Shown piece by piece: positions 37,478-49,735 of a stretch of 52,766 bases of DNA; position 1 is the first letter of the stretch, and the number at the start of each line of letters is the position of its first letter. This stretch comes from Chlorokybus atmophyticus (taxonomy: Eukaryota > Streptophyta > Chlorokybophyceae > Chlorokybales > Chlorokybaceae). The position numbers and the translations under genes are program-made. The notes beneath the pieces were generated by a model, which saw only the letters and a list, made by a program, of their open reading frames with translations, made no database searches and had not been told where the DNA came from. The stretch covers positions 275,697-328,462 of the forward strand of contig RHPI01000732.1 of assembly GCA_009103225.1 (NCBI GenBank). Direction: 5' to 3'.

Positions 37478-37834
37478 TGTGGGTGCATGCGTGGGTGAGC
37501 GTGGGTGTGCGCGGGTGCATGTTTGTGCGGGCGTGTGTGATTGTGGGGTGACCATGTTTGCTTTCATCGTCATTCACATTCACTAGCTGGCATCACCTTC
37601 GTCACTGAGTATACGCTCTGTGACATTGTCATTATTAGGGGGACAGGCCCTCTGGCATACAATATCAAGAAGGCGAATCCTGCGGGAGAGCCAGTGACTT
37701 ACACCGATGGCTCAGGCGTGCTGTTCGTGTACACGGCGCCGTCCACTGCCATTCAGCCCTTTGCCGCCAAGCTGCAGCTCGATTACGACGTGTTGCGCTT
37801 CCAGACCTTCCAGGCCAAGCCTCTGAAGCTGTAA
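36498..37834 (+). CDS. plastid-type 30S ribosomal protein bS6
   Basis: Three exons: 36498-36731, 37129-37268 and 37639-37834 (TAA); 570 bases, 189 residues, in phase. bS6 binds the platform of the small subunit with bS18. Landmarks are the start of the S6 fold, YETLVVLRPDLTEAER, then YERLLTDNGAMDIELINR, GTGPLAYNIKKA and a C-terminal strand with LQLDYDVLRFQTFQ. The first about 65 residues are rich in Ala, Ser, Arg and Pro with almost no acidic residues, as in a plastid transit peptide, followed by an acidic ATEEEVAVPEELE linker. The start is the ATG within GCAATGGCTGC. The second intron carries a long (TA)n tract. Confidence 0.85.
37429..37474. repeat. (TA)n microsatellite in a bS6 intron
   Basis: An uninterrupted alternating AT tract of about 45 bases between GTGT- and GCATGTGG-rich segments. 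Confidence 0.9.
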
Positions 37835-38300
37835 ACAATACACTCGGCATGTTTACTCCAACGCTCTTACACGTGTATCAAGGATTGATAAATATCTACC
37901 GCCGATGACACATGGCAGTTGTTATTACAGCCAGCTTAGTCTTGCACTTTTGCTGTTGGTGTTGGCAAGCTGTCCCGCCAGGATGCGCCGTGCGGTGCCC
38001 AATCTACCTACCTTTGTTGTATGGCATTACTATCGCGGGTATGCTGTTGACTGGTTGCATCAGATTTGCAGCAGCACTTTACCAATGCACTGCATGTGGC
38101 AGACTATTGGTGTTGCGGCTGTATGTGTTGTTTTTGTACAATTGTGGGTCTGCGTACAAACACAATTGACGCTAAATGCACTGTATGACTGTCTTGTGGT
38201 AAACACATTGCGAAAGAAACCTCCATGTATCTTTGGCTGCATTGAGGCAGCAGGAACAACAGGTAGACAAGCACGGCACAACTTCACACTTGTATGCACA
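37835..38300. other. 3' flank of bS6, no supported gene
   Basis: A plus-strand frame from 37905 stays open into the reverse-transcriptase remnant, but its first about 120 codons carry no recognisable motif. Confidence 0.4.
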
Positions 38301-38882
38301 TTTCGATTGCCTTTATCTCTTAACAGGCGGACAAAGAATGCAATAGCTCTGCAACTGCTTTCATGCATATGCACACACATGTTGCGCCAGCGGATTGGGA
38401 TACCAATGGGCAACAGTGCGGGGGTTCATCTAGCCAATCTCTTTCTCCTGACGTACAAGCTGGACTTCATGAAGGGTTTGAAGACAGTTGCACGTCCAGA
38501 TAGCTTGAGTCGGTTTGCTACACATGTGTTGCGCTGCATCGACGATCTGATCGCCGCTGATGTCCCAGAGTTGCAGGACATGTTGTACTCGCAAACCGAT
38601 GCACCGGCGGCTGGCATTTATCCTGAGCACATGCTGACAGTGGCAAATTCAAAACGCGCATGAAGGCCACAGTGTGCCATTTCTTTATGTGTGTGTGTTC
38701 CAGACTCCGGACGCCACGGTGGGCCTCGCCACGAGACAATACAGCAAGTTGGACGACCAAGTCTTTGCGGGAATACGTCGGCATGGAGCACCACTGCCGG
38801 AAGCCAACCTGCCACGGTCCACCAAGCTGGGTGTTGTTACCTCTCAGTTCATCCGTTTTCATCGCCTGTGCTCATATCGTGA
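38301..38882 (+). pseudogene. reverse transcriptase remnant of a retroelement
   Basis: In one frame, 38380-38640 gives RQRIGIPMGNSAGVHLANLF, the palm segment with GIPMG, then RCIDDLIAADVPELQDML, the catalytic xDD motif (CIDD at about 38535), and YPEHMLTV. In another frame, 38706-38880 gives the usual continuation: QYSKLDDQVF, then STKLGVVTSQFIRFHRLCS. The style GIPMG...xIDDL...KxDDF...SQxIRxxRxC is shared by reverse transcriptases of certain non-LTR and Penelope-like elements. The two pieces are offset by one base with a possible splice acceptor (TTCCAG at 38698), so a split gene is possible, but the fingers domain upstream is not recognisable and I read it as a fragment. Confidence 0.65.
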
Positions 38883-41800
38883 TTTCGCGATTTCGTCACC
38901 GCCACTGCCCGATTGTCGGGAGACATGTCCGAGCATGGAGGATACAAGCGACGTGCGTTGTTGGAGAAGCCTCGGGGCCAGTTGGGAGGCAGCAATGCCT
39001 GTATCATGTCGACACGCGGTAGTTTCACGCACAAGTTGGTGGTGAAGGCGTGGGGGAGCGTCACACAGAGCACGGGGAGTGGGCAGTCATCTGCCCATGC
39101 TGGTTCGCTGGGTGTCACACACACACACTGACTGCCGATGGCTTGTACCACACTGCGCACTGCTGACGGTGACAGCTCTGGCCACGGCGGCGGCGTTGGT
39201 CGTGATGGCGCTGTGGAAGGCGGCGGAGGTGCGCCTGTGGCTGCCTGGGGCGCACGTGTCCAACACCTGCTCCCCTTCTGGCGCGCCCTGGCGCACCCAG
39301 CCAGCACTAGCGCACGAGCACTGATAGCGTGCCAGCACTGCACGGCACTGCTGACTTTTTGCTACCTGCCTATCCGCTTGCCCCCCTTGCCTTTGTGCAC
39401 AGGTACTATCCTTGCAGTAACGCAGTGCAGTACTGCAAGGCGTAGCTAAGGAGCATCGTGTGTGGCATGGTAGGGTTAAGGGCTTCGGTGGGATCAGGTA
39501 CGTACTAAAGCACATGCATGTGTTGTTGGAGACGTTGGTGGGGTATTTTTGGTGTTGTACTTGCTGTACTTGTGTTGGCTTGATTAGCACTCGCTCATTT
39601 GTGCAGTGGCTACTGCTTGTGGTGTGACACGTGTGCGACTCTTGCTGCAGGCATTGCTGACATTCCCTATACATGTTCTCTGTCTACACATGACGCCGTT
39701 TGCTCTCTTGTGTACACACACTTGGAGCCGAAGCCACAGCGGCCGGTGGGTGGCGTACCGTGACAGCTGTCTGCCTGACAGCTGACAGACTCAGATGATG
39801 GGTGCAGCACCGCAGCGACTGCACTACCGCCGGTGGCAGCAGCAGCTGTTGGTGGTGGCAAGGGTTTGGGAGCGGCGGCGGGGGGAGTCTGCTCGTCATT
39901 GGTCGTGTTGGGCCTCGACAAGGCCGACGCTACTGGCGGTGTGGCAGGTACTACGGCAATGCCTGCTGCTGTGGGGGTTGCATGTTAGGGTAGTGAAGTT
40001 AAAAGTAGCGCGTACAGTGCAGCCTGGCGGTGTTGAATGTAAGGTTGCGGTAAGCATGCATGCTGTTGGAACCGACATGAGTGCATGCATGTGTGCGTCA
40101 TGACAGCATGCTGGAACTGAGTGCGTATGCAATTATATGCTAGCATGTGCAGCTGCCTACCCAGTATACATACCGTGTGTATATGGTATGAGTGTAGGTG
40201 CGCATGCACGCACAAGCGCCGTCACGGCGCTTCTGCACAGCGGTTGTGCAGGTGATTGACTTGGACATTTGCATGCTTGTGTGACCAACGGGGAAGGCGA
40301 GTAGTGTAGTCATAGTGTGGATAGCATAGCCAGGTGGTCAATGATATAACATATCGTGTGTTATGTGTGTTGGGTGAATGCCACCGTGTGTATGACACCC
40401 CTTGCATGCAGCATATGAGGCGTAAAATCTTTTGTACACACGCATGACTCATATGGTTGGGCAGTAATTGCATCGTGTGAGTAGGGGTGTAGGGTGCAGC
40501 AGAAGAGAGGTGAGATGGAGCTAGTGCATAGCCAGGTGGGTTGAAATGGCACGTGTTTAGGTGAGTGCGAGTGTGCAAGTGCGCATGACCAAGGTGTGCA
40601 TTGCAGATCACTGGCATGCGTTGCATATTTGTTGTACACAGCGGCGTGGATGCGTGCTTACAGCGGGCAACTCTCCAAGCGAGTGCAGGAAGCTAGACCA
40701 ATACTTACATGCAAACACAACGCACACTGCACAAGCAGCAAAACTCAAATCGAAAAGGGCCGCAATTGGGACACCAACTCGCATGACACTGCGCGCGGGT
40801 GCGGGAAGACTACCACAACAATCCTTCAACATCTATACCGTCTATACCAAGTGCACCTCTCTTGCATGCAATGCCAATCGCCACCTGACGGCGTCAGGCT
40901 GACGCTCAACATGGCTGATGCGGCAGCTCGGTATGGTGACCCTGATGATCTTGCTATGCACGGACTTGTAGTGCTAATACCCATTTACATCACGGCCCTT
41001 TGATCTCACACACGCACGCACGCACGCGCGCTAAACATGAAAGTGCGTGCGCTTGTGCACACGCGTGCAGGTAATCAGCAAACACGCATGCATCCTGTGC
41101 TGCCTAGGTACTTGTTGGGCGCTATTGTCTCTCCCTCTCTCTGCTGCCTACCTTGGTACTGGTAGCCGCACTTGCACATAGAAACCCAGCCCCATAGTTG
41201 TAATAGATTGGTATGCGCTTTGTGCTTGTCCATTCATTCGTATACCCCATGCATGTATGTCTGATGGGGGTTTGAGGCAGCAGGTACAACAGCTAGGTGT
41301 GGCTCGTGGAGGTAGACTCCGGTGGTAAGTAATCATTGCATGATGGGGAGCTTTGTGGATAATGCATGCGTCCTGCATGTTGCATGTATCATGATCACTT
41401 GCATTTGCTGTATACACGAATGCTTGCGAGCCTAAGTGTTGTCTGTCAGCATGTTTGTGTTGTGCCGCAGGGTGGATGGTCGGATTGGTTGCTAAACAGT
41501 GACCCGACCATCATGCAAGGCTGCTCAACGCGAAACCCACCCTCGCCCACCCACACGCAGCAACCATGCATGCTTGCAGCATTAGTTGGTCCCCGTACGT
41601 GTCAGGGAATGCTAATGCCAGTTCATGTGTACATGGTTCACAATCTGCCATAGAGCCATAACTGCTTGCTGCACGGCACTACGCAACAAACTTTCTCTGT
41701 GCACGCACGCCTGAACGTCACTCTTACCTCCGCTTGCACGCAGTGGTTGGCGTTGTTGTCGTCGTCGTTGTCGTCGGTGCGTGCGCCTTTTGCATTGCTG

Positions 41801-41909
41801 AGACAGGAGGCGGCGACGACGCCGTGCTGGTGGACAAGCAACCTGCGCACATGGCCAAGCATGGCATCAAGTCAAGGCGCTGCTGAGCGGTAAGAGCAGT
41901 AGCAGTTTG
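38883..41909. other. repeat-rich gap without supported genes
   Basis: Several open frames on both strands (for example 39087-39674 minus and 40596-41003 plus) lack recognisable domains and have His/Cys/Thr-rich composition from GT/CA and GCATGC repeats. 41180-41330 and 41480-41520 hold short inverted patches only. The last about 100 bases are the XRCC2 promoter and leader. Confidence 0.4.
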
Positions 41910-44014
41910 ATGCGCATGGAGGAGGACGACGACCACCACCAGGACGACCAGGACGACGAAGAGGAGGAGGCAATCAGGCGATTCCTGCAGCCTGACGAGA
42001 CCCTGCGTGATCTCATCGCCCGCAGCGTCGCCGGCGGCGAGGGCCAGTCCGCCCCCCTCACGGGCGTCCCGCTGCTCGACCGCCGCCTCCGCCTCCGCCC
42101 CGGCCGCAGCGTCCTGGAGGTCGCCGGCCCTGCCGCGTCCGCTAAGACGGAGTTGCTGCTGCAGGTGAACTAGTATACTATTGTTTTCACTCTGCCTACC
42201 TGGTGTGCCACGGCATGTCGTGGCATGGCTTGCTTGCGTGCTTGCTTGTTGGTTGGTGTATTTGCTTGACCACTTCTGTGACCTACATGTCCGTTGTTGT
42301 TGTTCAGCCCGTGAACACCAACACTCTAAAGCTTGCAACCCGAAGGAACAACGTGTTGCGAGTTATCTATTGCCTCTCAACAGGCATTCTGTTTGTAGCA
42401 TGCATGCGGGCTGTTTGTGTCAGTCTGTCTATGTGTTGAGCTATGCAGTGTACACGGTCTCGAGTCCTTCCAGCAACATCGTGCACAGCTTGTGTCTAGC
42501 CGCAACATCTGCGCGTAGGTCATGATGTGTGTCATCTGCCAGTAAGTGAGTGCAAGTGTGTGCGCGTGCGCATGCGTCTACATGTGTGTGTGTGCGCGCG
42601 CGCTCGCACACACACACACACACAAGCGCGCATGCGCAATTGTGGATGCGCTCAGGCGTGTGCTTGTGCTTGTGCTTGTGCATGCATGCATGCGCGCATA
42701 GACCTGCGTATTTGTATGGGTGTGTGTGCTTGCACAAGTGTGTGCGGGTCTATAGCGTGCACAAATGTGCGTGTCTGTGCTTGCACAAGTGCTCGCGTGT
42801 GTTCTTGCTACATGTGATCTGTGCAAACTCACATTTGTTGCCATCCATGCAGACGGCAGTGACCTGCATTCTGCCGAAAGAGCACGGGGGCGGCGGAGCG
42901 GTAGCGTTGTGGTTCGACCTCGATGGCCGCTTCAGCACAATGCGCCTCCTCACTATCCTCGAACACCGCCTCGCACACGCAAACGGTGAGACCACATCGC
43001 GCGTACCAATATGCAGCATGCAGGATGGTTTGACACACCAGCAAGGGTGAAATAGTGCACACCCGAGCGCACACACATACGCACATATACACGCGCATAT
43101 GCACAAGGGCACACTCACGCTCACGCTCACGCGCACTATTGTGTGTAAGTGTGTGTGCGCGCACGCGTGCACGCGCACACTATAGCGTACGGATAGACAC
43201 ACATGCAGACACACACACGCACGCACGCACGCACGCACGCACCCGCGCCGTACACGCATACGCATTTGCACACGCACCCAAGTCCGCATGCGCAAGGACG
43301 CGCACGAACGCACATGCAGAGAACGCCTGTCTCATGTCTCCTGCAGGTGTTGTTCCATCGGACAACGAGGCCACCTTCCTCTCCTCCCACCTCTCCCACT
43401 CCAAGCGCGGCGCCATTCCCTCCTCCCTCCCCCTCCACCCCTCCCCCTTACTCTCCCATTGCCTCCGCCGCTTCCGCCTCGTCCGCTGCCACAACAGCCT
43501 GCAGTTCCTGTGCGCACTCAAGACGATGCGACCCTTCTTGGCCAACACGAGCGATGATAGTGAGAGCGAGAGTGAGAGTGTGGGGGTGCGGATAGTCGTT
43601 GTGGATAGTGTTGGGGCCTTTCATCATGTGGACAGAGCGGCCAACGATAGTAGAGAGGGGGTGGCGCTTACCATGTCGCAGATACATGGCGTTGTGGTGA
43701 GGGAATTGCGTTGGGTTCTGGCTCGACACAAGCCGTTGATACTTGCGTCCAAGGGCGTATCGACCCACGCGAGTGATAGTAAAGACGTGAGAGATGTTAT
43801 GACGCCGGAGTGGCAGCGGTTTGTCACGCACCGCGTGAGCCTTAGGCGAAGCATACGTACAAGTTGTAGTGGGGAGTATAGTGGGGATGTGGGTCATGAT
43901 GCGCCTCATAAGGAGCCAGTGTTTACTCTGTGTTGGGAAGAAGGGCCACATAGCCTCACTGAAGAGTTTGTAGTCAGGACTTCAGGAATCAAATGGTTAC
44001 GTAGCGGAACTTGA
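41910..44014 (+). CDS. XRCC2: DNA repair protein XRCC2-like (RAD51 paralogue)
   Basis: Three exons: 41910-42164, 42853-42985 and 43347-44014 (TGA); 1056 bases, 351 residues, in phase. XRCC2 acts in homologous recombination within the RAD51-paralogue complex BCDX2. The close match is TAVTCILPKEHGG...FDLDGRFSTMRLLTILEHRLA, followed by the segment RFRLVRCHNSLQFLCAL, Walker B-like VRIVVVDSVGAFHHVDR, and EWQRFVTHRVSL. The N-terminus is a very acidic run (EEDDDHHQDDQDDEEEE). The Walker A segment reads GPAASAKTE, with Ala where the Gly before Lys is expected. The protein is longer than the human one (280 residues), through the acidic N-terminus and a Ser/Pro/His-rich insert after VVPSDNEAT. The second intron is packed with GT/CA repeats. 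Confidence 0.85.
42540..43330. repeat. GT/CA-rich low-complexity DNA in XRCC2
   Basis: Alternating purine-pyrimidine runs (GTGTGTGTGCGCGCGCGC, CACACACACA, CACGCACGCACGCACGC) fill the end of the first intron and most of the second. Such sequence can adopt left-handed DNA. Confidence 0.7.
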
Positions 44015-44346
44015 TGCTGAGCTCACACAACATTATGCATGTGTATCTGTGTGTCCGCAATTGCTATTATGAGCGATATGTATATGTATACCACTCAATA
44101 GATGTATACCACTCAATAGATGCACTTTGATATAGTTGCATTGTGGTGCACATATTGCCTTGCTACAAGCACGAACCACGACAAACCAACCAACAGAAGT
44201 GCACCAACACATGTACATGTAGATGGCATGTAAGCTGCCATCGTCATACGTATATGTATGTATACTAGTACTAGTACTAGTCATTATAGTCATAAATACC
44301 CCCAACAACTCAACTTGCCACTCCTCCGACACAACACCCCAACATG
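44015..44346. other. convergent intergenic region
   Basis: Between XRCC2 (+) and the unidentified minus-strand gene. GTATACCACTCAATAGATG occurs twice in tandem at 44085-44121. No gene. Confidence 0.5.
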
Positions 44347-46235
44347 CTACCCTTGTGCCGCCTCCACCTCAACCCCGCTATCCCCGGCCCACCTCCTCAA
44401 CCTCCCATTGATCATCACTCCCGGTATCACCTCCCCAACACTACCCTCGTGCCTCCCGCCCCTCCCCGTGCTCGCGTGCCTGCCGGCATACGCGCCAGAC
44501 GGGGCCGGGAAATGAGTGGGTTCTCTACTACTGTTGGAGTATTGTGTCGGGAAGAGGGAGGAGAGGAAGTGGCTCAGACGCTGTGATTGGTGGTGGATGG
44601 CAGTCTCGAGACGCCATTGGAGATGTTCGGATGGGGTGACGTGTTCAAGGGAAGTGTGGTAGAGGTGGGGATGGATGCCAGAGTAGTCCATGAAGGCCTG
44701 CGGGAAGAGTAGTGGCTTGTTCAGCACACACGTATGATGTACGGCATATACATGATGCAGGAAAGTACTACTACAATTCGCACGTGCAGGCGTACGGCCG
44801 CTTGCATTGTATGCAGCCCAACACGTGCGTGCGTGTGAACATGCGTGTATGTGTGCACGCACGCATATGCACGTGCATGTGCGCATGTGTACACGTGCGC
44901 ACAGTGTACACACGCGCATAAAACCACCCACAACAACAAAATGGCACCAAACATCGCTCGTGCATTTGCTACAAGATGTTACAGAACCACACACCAACAT
45001 ACCGAGCGCGGGTCGCTTTGCTCCATCCCCATCCCCGGTTCATCTTCCAGTCCCACTCGTCTCACCGCCGTCCTCTGACTCAGAATCCTCTCCTCGACCG
45101 CGTCCATCTCATCTTTCAAGTGGCCCTGCAGCCCGACGCAAGTGGCGTGCTGAGGCAGGGCGCGCGCGATGGCGTACAAGCAGTTGTAAGCCACGTAGAG
45201 GTTGATGGAGTAGTAGACAAGGACGCCGATGCGGTCGACCTGAGAGGGGGAAAGGAGGGTTGGGGTGGGTGGGGTGAGGTGGGTGGTAGTATGTGTGTTT
45301 GCAACGCACACACACGCAGGCGTGTATGTGTACACACATCTTTAGGTGTGAGTGCGTGTGCATGCACTTGTGCATGTGTGTATGTACCAGAGCCAGTATG
45401 CGCATGTGCATGCACGTGAGTGTGTATCAATGTACCTGATGTGTGTGTTGTTGGATGTCTGCGACAGATATCGCGCCCGGCAGCCCCGCCAGTGCAGATA
45501 TCCGCTGCACCCTCTGCAGCAGAGTGCCCCTCGACTGCACTGGCCTCGCCGGCTTGGACGCTCTGCTGTGCTGAAGAGTTTGCGACTTCGCGCTCAACGC
45601 CTGCAAGAGAGATTATTACATCAAGACTATTGCAACACACGCACCCGTGCTACCACTTGTCTATTTATGACACGCACCTTCTTGGTCTTGGTTTTCTTTG
45701 GTTGTGTAATGAACGCCATCGCGATTGATAACGGTGATAGCGGCTTCGATATCGACCTTGTCTGCATCTGCTGGCGCTGTCTCCTAGTTGATATCTAAGG
45801 CAGCATCATACACATACGGTAAGTACAGAAGAGACAGTCTATGATACAATGTCTCCAACAATAATAACAAGTGCGTGCTGTCAGTGGTGGACTCACCGTT
45901 GATGATGCAGGCGCCCTGTCTACCGCCTTCAACGCATCCAACATATTTGGCTGAAAAACACAAAGCAGCATCAGTAGTGCAAGTGCAACAAAGCAACCCA
46001 AGGTGCATACCAGACCCAACGTTTGTGTTAATACGTACACAACTCAAATACAAGCAAGCAACAAGACTGCTTCAGTCATGCATGCAACACTGCATACGAC
46101 AACGCAGCTACACCATCACACGAACATCAATTAGGTCAGCTCCTGACTCACCTTCATTAGCAAAGGCATGATCAACATCTGCAACGAGAGGCCTCCCACC
46201 AGCGCCCCTCCCAACCCAAAAGCGGCGAACAGCAT
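44347..46235 (-). CDS. unidentified protein with N-terminal membrane segment
   Basis: Proposed exons, right to left: 46235-46152, 45950-45897, 45776-45678, 45600-45436, 45239-45003 and 44697-44347 (TAG); 990 bases, 329 residues, all junctions in phase 0. The N-terminus MLFAAFGLGGALVGGLSLQM is a glycine-rich hydrophobic segment fit for one membrane pass. The most protein-like part is LLQRVQRISALAGLPG, then VDRIGVLVYYSINLYVAYN, CLYAIARALPQH and LKDEMDAVEERILSQR, helical in style. After YHTSLEHVTPSEHLQWRLE the C-terminus is low-complexity. I do not recognise the family. Exons at 45776 and 45600 are also open in another frame, so the first two exons and the rest could belong to different transcripts; a shorter protein could start at ATG 45719 (MAFITQPKKTKTKK). 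Confidence 0.5.
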
Positions 46236-46696
46236 CTTGCTGAAACTGAGGCCACAACGCTACAAGACCAACATCTACCACACAGACTATGACCTGTTGC
46301 CAAATCACTAACAACAACTAACAACACCGCTGCCGCCGCCGCCGCCGCCTCCACACAACGCAACAATACACACAGTCTCACTTTTGGCGCAGTCTTGAAA
46401 AAGGTCCGTTGCGAATGTTTTCGAAAATACAAAACTTCCGAACGCGCGAATCGCAACCCGGATCGAGAAATGTTCACGCAACCAGCTCTCGCGAACCCAT
46501 TCAGCAATGCTGCTTAGGCTTGCTGATATCGGCGCCATCAGATTAGCGAACAACAAGAATATTAAGCGCTGCTAGCCAATCAGCATGCAAGGTTACGATA
46601 GGGGGAAGGGATGGATATCAGTGCTGCTGGTGGAGATATCAGGGCTAGGGAGGGTTGCTGGTGGTGTAGGCGTTGTGGACGGCGGCGGCGGCGGCA
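46236..46696. promoter_or_regulatory. divergent region between unidentified gene and ChlM
   Basis: Contains a minus-strand open stretch (46556-46390; MAPISASLSSIAEWVRES...) with a GTGAGA donor that could be an upstream exon of the neighbour, but its phase does not join exon 46235. A CCGCCG run lies at 46330-46350. Confidence 0.4.
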
Positions 46697-49059
46697 ATGG
46701 CGGGCGCTGAAATTGCGGCTGGGCAGGCTGTCGTTGGGGTGGGTGCGTCGTCGACATGGCGGAAGGGTCAGCAGCTTCGGCCGGCGGGCGGCAAGTCCGC
46801 GGGAGGAGCAACTGCTACTCCGCATGTGAGGAGGCCTGCTGTGGCTAAGCTGGAGGCTGCTTCCACCTCCGCCGCTGCTGCCGCCGTCACGGCGTTTGTA
46901 GCTGCTGGCCCGGCGCTCGCTGACGTGGGCGCTGCCACTGGCGGTGGCCTCCCTCTCCCCCTGCTGCTCGTCGCCGGTGGCGCCGCCGCTGCGGGCGTCA
47001 TTGTCGCCGCTGACCCGCAGAAAAGGTGAGCATGCTTTTCGAATGCTGTGCCAATTGCGCATGCGTGGAGGTTTTACAATGAATGCTTCACTGCTTGTCA
47101 AGTTGTCGGTTAGTTGACTGTTGCCTTTCTGTGTCCGTAGACGCCAAGCGCAGGCGGCTGCAACTGGAGGCGACGAGATGGCAGTGGTGAGTGCATTGCA
47201 GATATGCGGATCCAACCAGCATGTTTGGCCTTTGTCAAAGACCAATGCTAAGCATGCATGCCTTTCAGTCCGTCATGCTGGTTGGATCAGTGTGTTCGCC
47301 CTGTAGCTGCTGGTGCTCATCATTTGCACGACAATGCATTGCAGCTTCTGCATGCAGCTCGTCTTCACAGCTGAAACATTATACCAAGACTAAAGGATTA
47401 AAGACACACTATTACACCATGTTTGCTGTGGTTTGTTATGGGGGCGGATGTGCTTGTACATGCATACAGTCAGCAGTCATGCATTATTTGGCGTGTGCAG
47501 GTCAGGAATTACTTCGACACCACTGGCTTTGAGCGATGGCGGAAGATATATGGCGAGACAGATGACGTGAACAAAGTACAACTTGACATCCGCGTTGGCC
47601 ATGCACAGACTGTTGAAAAGGTGACATCACACATGTGCCCACACACTCATCAACCATGCATATGCATGCAAACATCTGACAATCTCTCAGCCACACTTGT
47701 TATATATGTGTCACTCTTTGTGTGTTGATCACGAGTCAATTTGCAGGTTCTCAAGTGGCTGAGGGAGGAGGATGCGATTGTTGGCAAGACAATTTGCGAT
47801 GCCGGCTGTGGGACTGGCAGCCTGTCCATCCCGCTCGCGTTGGAGGGAGCCAAAGTGTTTGGCAGCGACATCTCAAGCTCTATGGTACATTTGTGCGACA
47901 ACTTGTGTTGTGTTAGAATGCAAAAGCAAGGGTCTGTAGTCTGTTGCTCAGTAGACAATGTGACAGTTGTGTATGTCAGGCTAGCTATGGTCCATGTACA
48001 ACAAGGTTGGAATATTGATGCTGTGCCTGACAGTGAGGCCCTGCTGTCTGTGGCTCACTGCACACGCACATGCGCATGCCCACGCGCGCATGGGCATGCG
48101 CGTGTGCATGCGCACGCCCACAATGTGATGGTTGTATGCCTCAGGCTGGGGAGGCTGCAAGGAGGGCAGACGCGGCCATTGCGCAAGCCAGCGACTCCAA
48201 GGCAGTGAAGCCTTCATTTGAAGCGAAGGACCTCGAGAGCATCACCGGAAAGTATGATGTCGTGTCTTGCTTGGACGTCCTTATCCACTACCCGCAGGTG
48301 GGTTTGTAGCAGAGAATGCATTTTCAACATGGCACACGTGTGTCAGTTTGATGGGGGAATGATGAGAAGAACCGCAGGAGTGCTCAATGACTGCGACGTA
48401 TTTAAGTCCCTGACCCCCCATTTCTCTTTGTGTTGCATCCAACTTGAGTGGCTGCTTATTGTTGCTTAAGTCCTCCCTAACTGCGTTATATGTGCACAAA
48501 TGTGTCACAGGACAAGGCAGCTGGCATGATCTCGCACCTCGCTTCCCTTGCTGAAGAAAGGCTCATCATCAGCTTCGCCCCCAAGACTTTTTACTACACC
48601 ATACTAAAGGTGTGTAGCTTATCGGCAATTTGCTTCTATCTTGGTCGCGCTGTTGCTCTACTCACCACCATGTTGGTTTGTCTGTCAGCGCATCGGTGAG
48701 TTGTTCCCCGGACCTTCGAAGGCCACCCGCGCGTACTTGCACGCAGAGGCAGATGTGGAGGCTGCGTTGAAGGTGCGGTCATGCTTTGTCATCTCACACA
48801 TTCGCATATACACTACACAGGATCAAGCACTAGCACGTGCGAGTTCTGTCAATCAGCTTCCAGCTTGTGTTGTGGATTGTCATTAACATGAACAACACAT
48901 GCAATTGACAGGCATGTTCATTTCTACTTGACATCTGTTTTGACTAAACTTGGTCTTGTATGGATGAAGGCTGCTGGTTGGGAGGTCACCCGCCGAGAGA
49001 TGACGGCCACCAGCTTCTACTTCTCGCGGCTGTTGGAGGCTCGTCCCGCCAGGAGATGA
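46697..49059 (+). CDS. CHLM: magnesium-protoporphyrin IX methyltransferase (ChlM), plastid
   Basis: Eight exons: 46697-47025, 47141-47186, 47501-47620, 47747-47884, 48145-48297, 48511-48609, 48689-48772 and 48970-49059 (TGA); 1059 bases, 352 residues, in phase. It transfers a methyl group from S-adenosylmethionine to Mg-protoporphyrin IX, the step after Mg-chelatase in chlorophyll synthesis. Landmarks are VRNYFDTTGFERWRKIYG, NKVQLDIRVGHAQTVEKVL, SAM motif I CDAGCGTGSLSIPLA, FGSDISSSM, YDVVSCLDVLIHYPQ, KTFYYTILKRIGELFPGPSK and a C-terminal WEVTRREMTATSFYFSRLLE. The N-terminal about 110 residues are Ala/Gly/Arg-rich, a plastid transit peptide with a hydrophobic stretch (LPLPLLLVAGGAAAAGVIV) before the catalytic domain, fitting thylakoid or envelope attachment. 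The start is the ATG in GCAATGGCGGG. Confidence 0.94.
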
Positions 49060-49735
49060 GTCCTCGCGTGTCACGTGCGGCAGACAATTTTGTTGTTGGT
49101 TTAGGTATGCTCGCCTGTAGCTTCAGAACAATGTGGAGAGTATATTTGAGATACATAGTTGTGACACTGCGTCGAGTTGAGGGATGGCTTGCCATGCGTG
49201 TGTTGAACGATTGGTGTAAACAAAGAAAAGCCAGTGCCATTGCTGATTACGCGCTGAAGATTGCTGTCGTATGGCGTCCATGCGGCTGAATGCAACCAGA
49301 GTATGCAAGCCCATAGTACCATGCATAACGAGTATTGCGTTGCGGCTATAAAGGCATACGCGCTTGTCAGATAAGCAGAAGTACAAGTTGTGACTCGTAC
49401 TGCGGAATGAGTAACGGTAGCTCACAAAAGGACAGATGCACGAATGGTCAGATGCAAGTGCGCATATAATTACTAGAGAAGCGCTCAGGGGCAGGTAACA
49501 TGGCTGCCTTCGCTCCCAGCAGCAACAAATCTGAACACCTTGATTGTGATATGGCAAACACTGTGCAGCTCACACACTACACGCACACCCAGCCTGTGGA
49601 CGGCATCTCAATGTCAACGACTCTTTGCTTTGCCACACAGCCACGTGATGAAGAGAGCACATATACGTGTAAAAATGCAGGTGAAGGTTGAACACAGTGA
49701 CAGACACTGTGGGCTTCCCCTAGCTGCAGCGCACT
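49060..49735. other. intergenic between ChlM and FAM185A-like genes
   Basis: 3' flank of ChlM and promoter of the next gene. Open frames are short and carry no recognisable content. Confidence 0.45.

Noticed and set aside
39667-39921. Minus-strand Pro/Ala-rich frame
   Set aside because: Low-complexity GC-rich translation with no start context or partner exon.
42550-43050. Long frames of Cys/Val/Arg or His/Thr in the XRCC2 intron region
   Set aside because: They are translations of GT/CA and CACGCA repeats; only 42853-42985 is a real exon.
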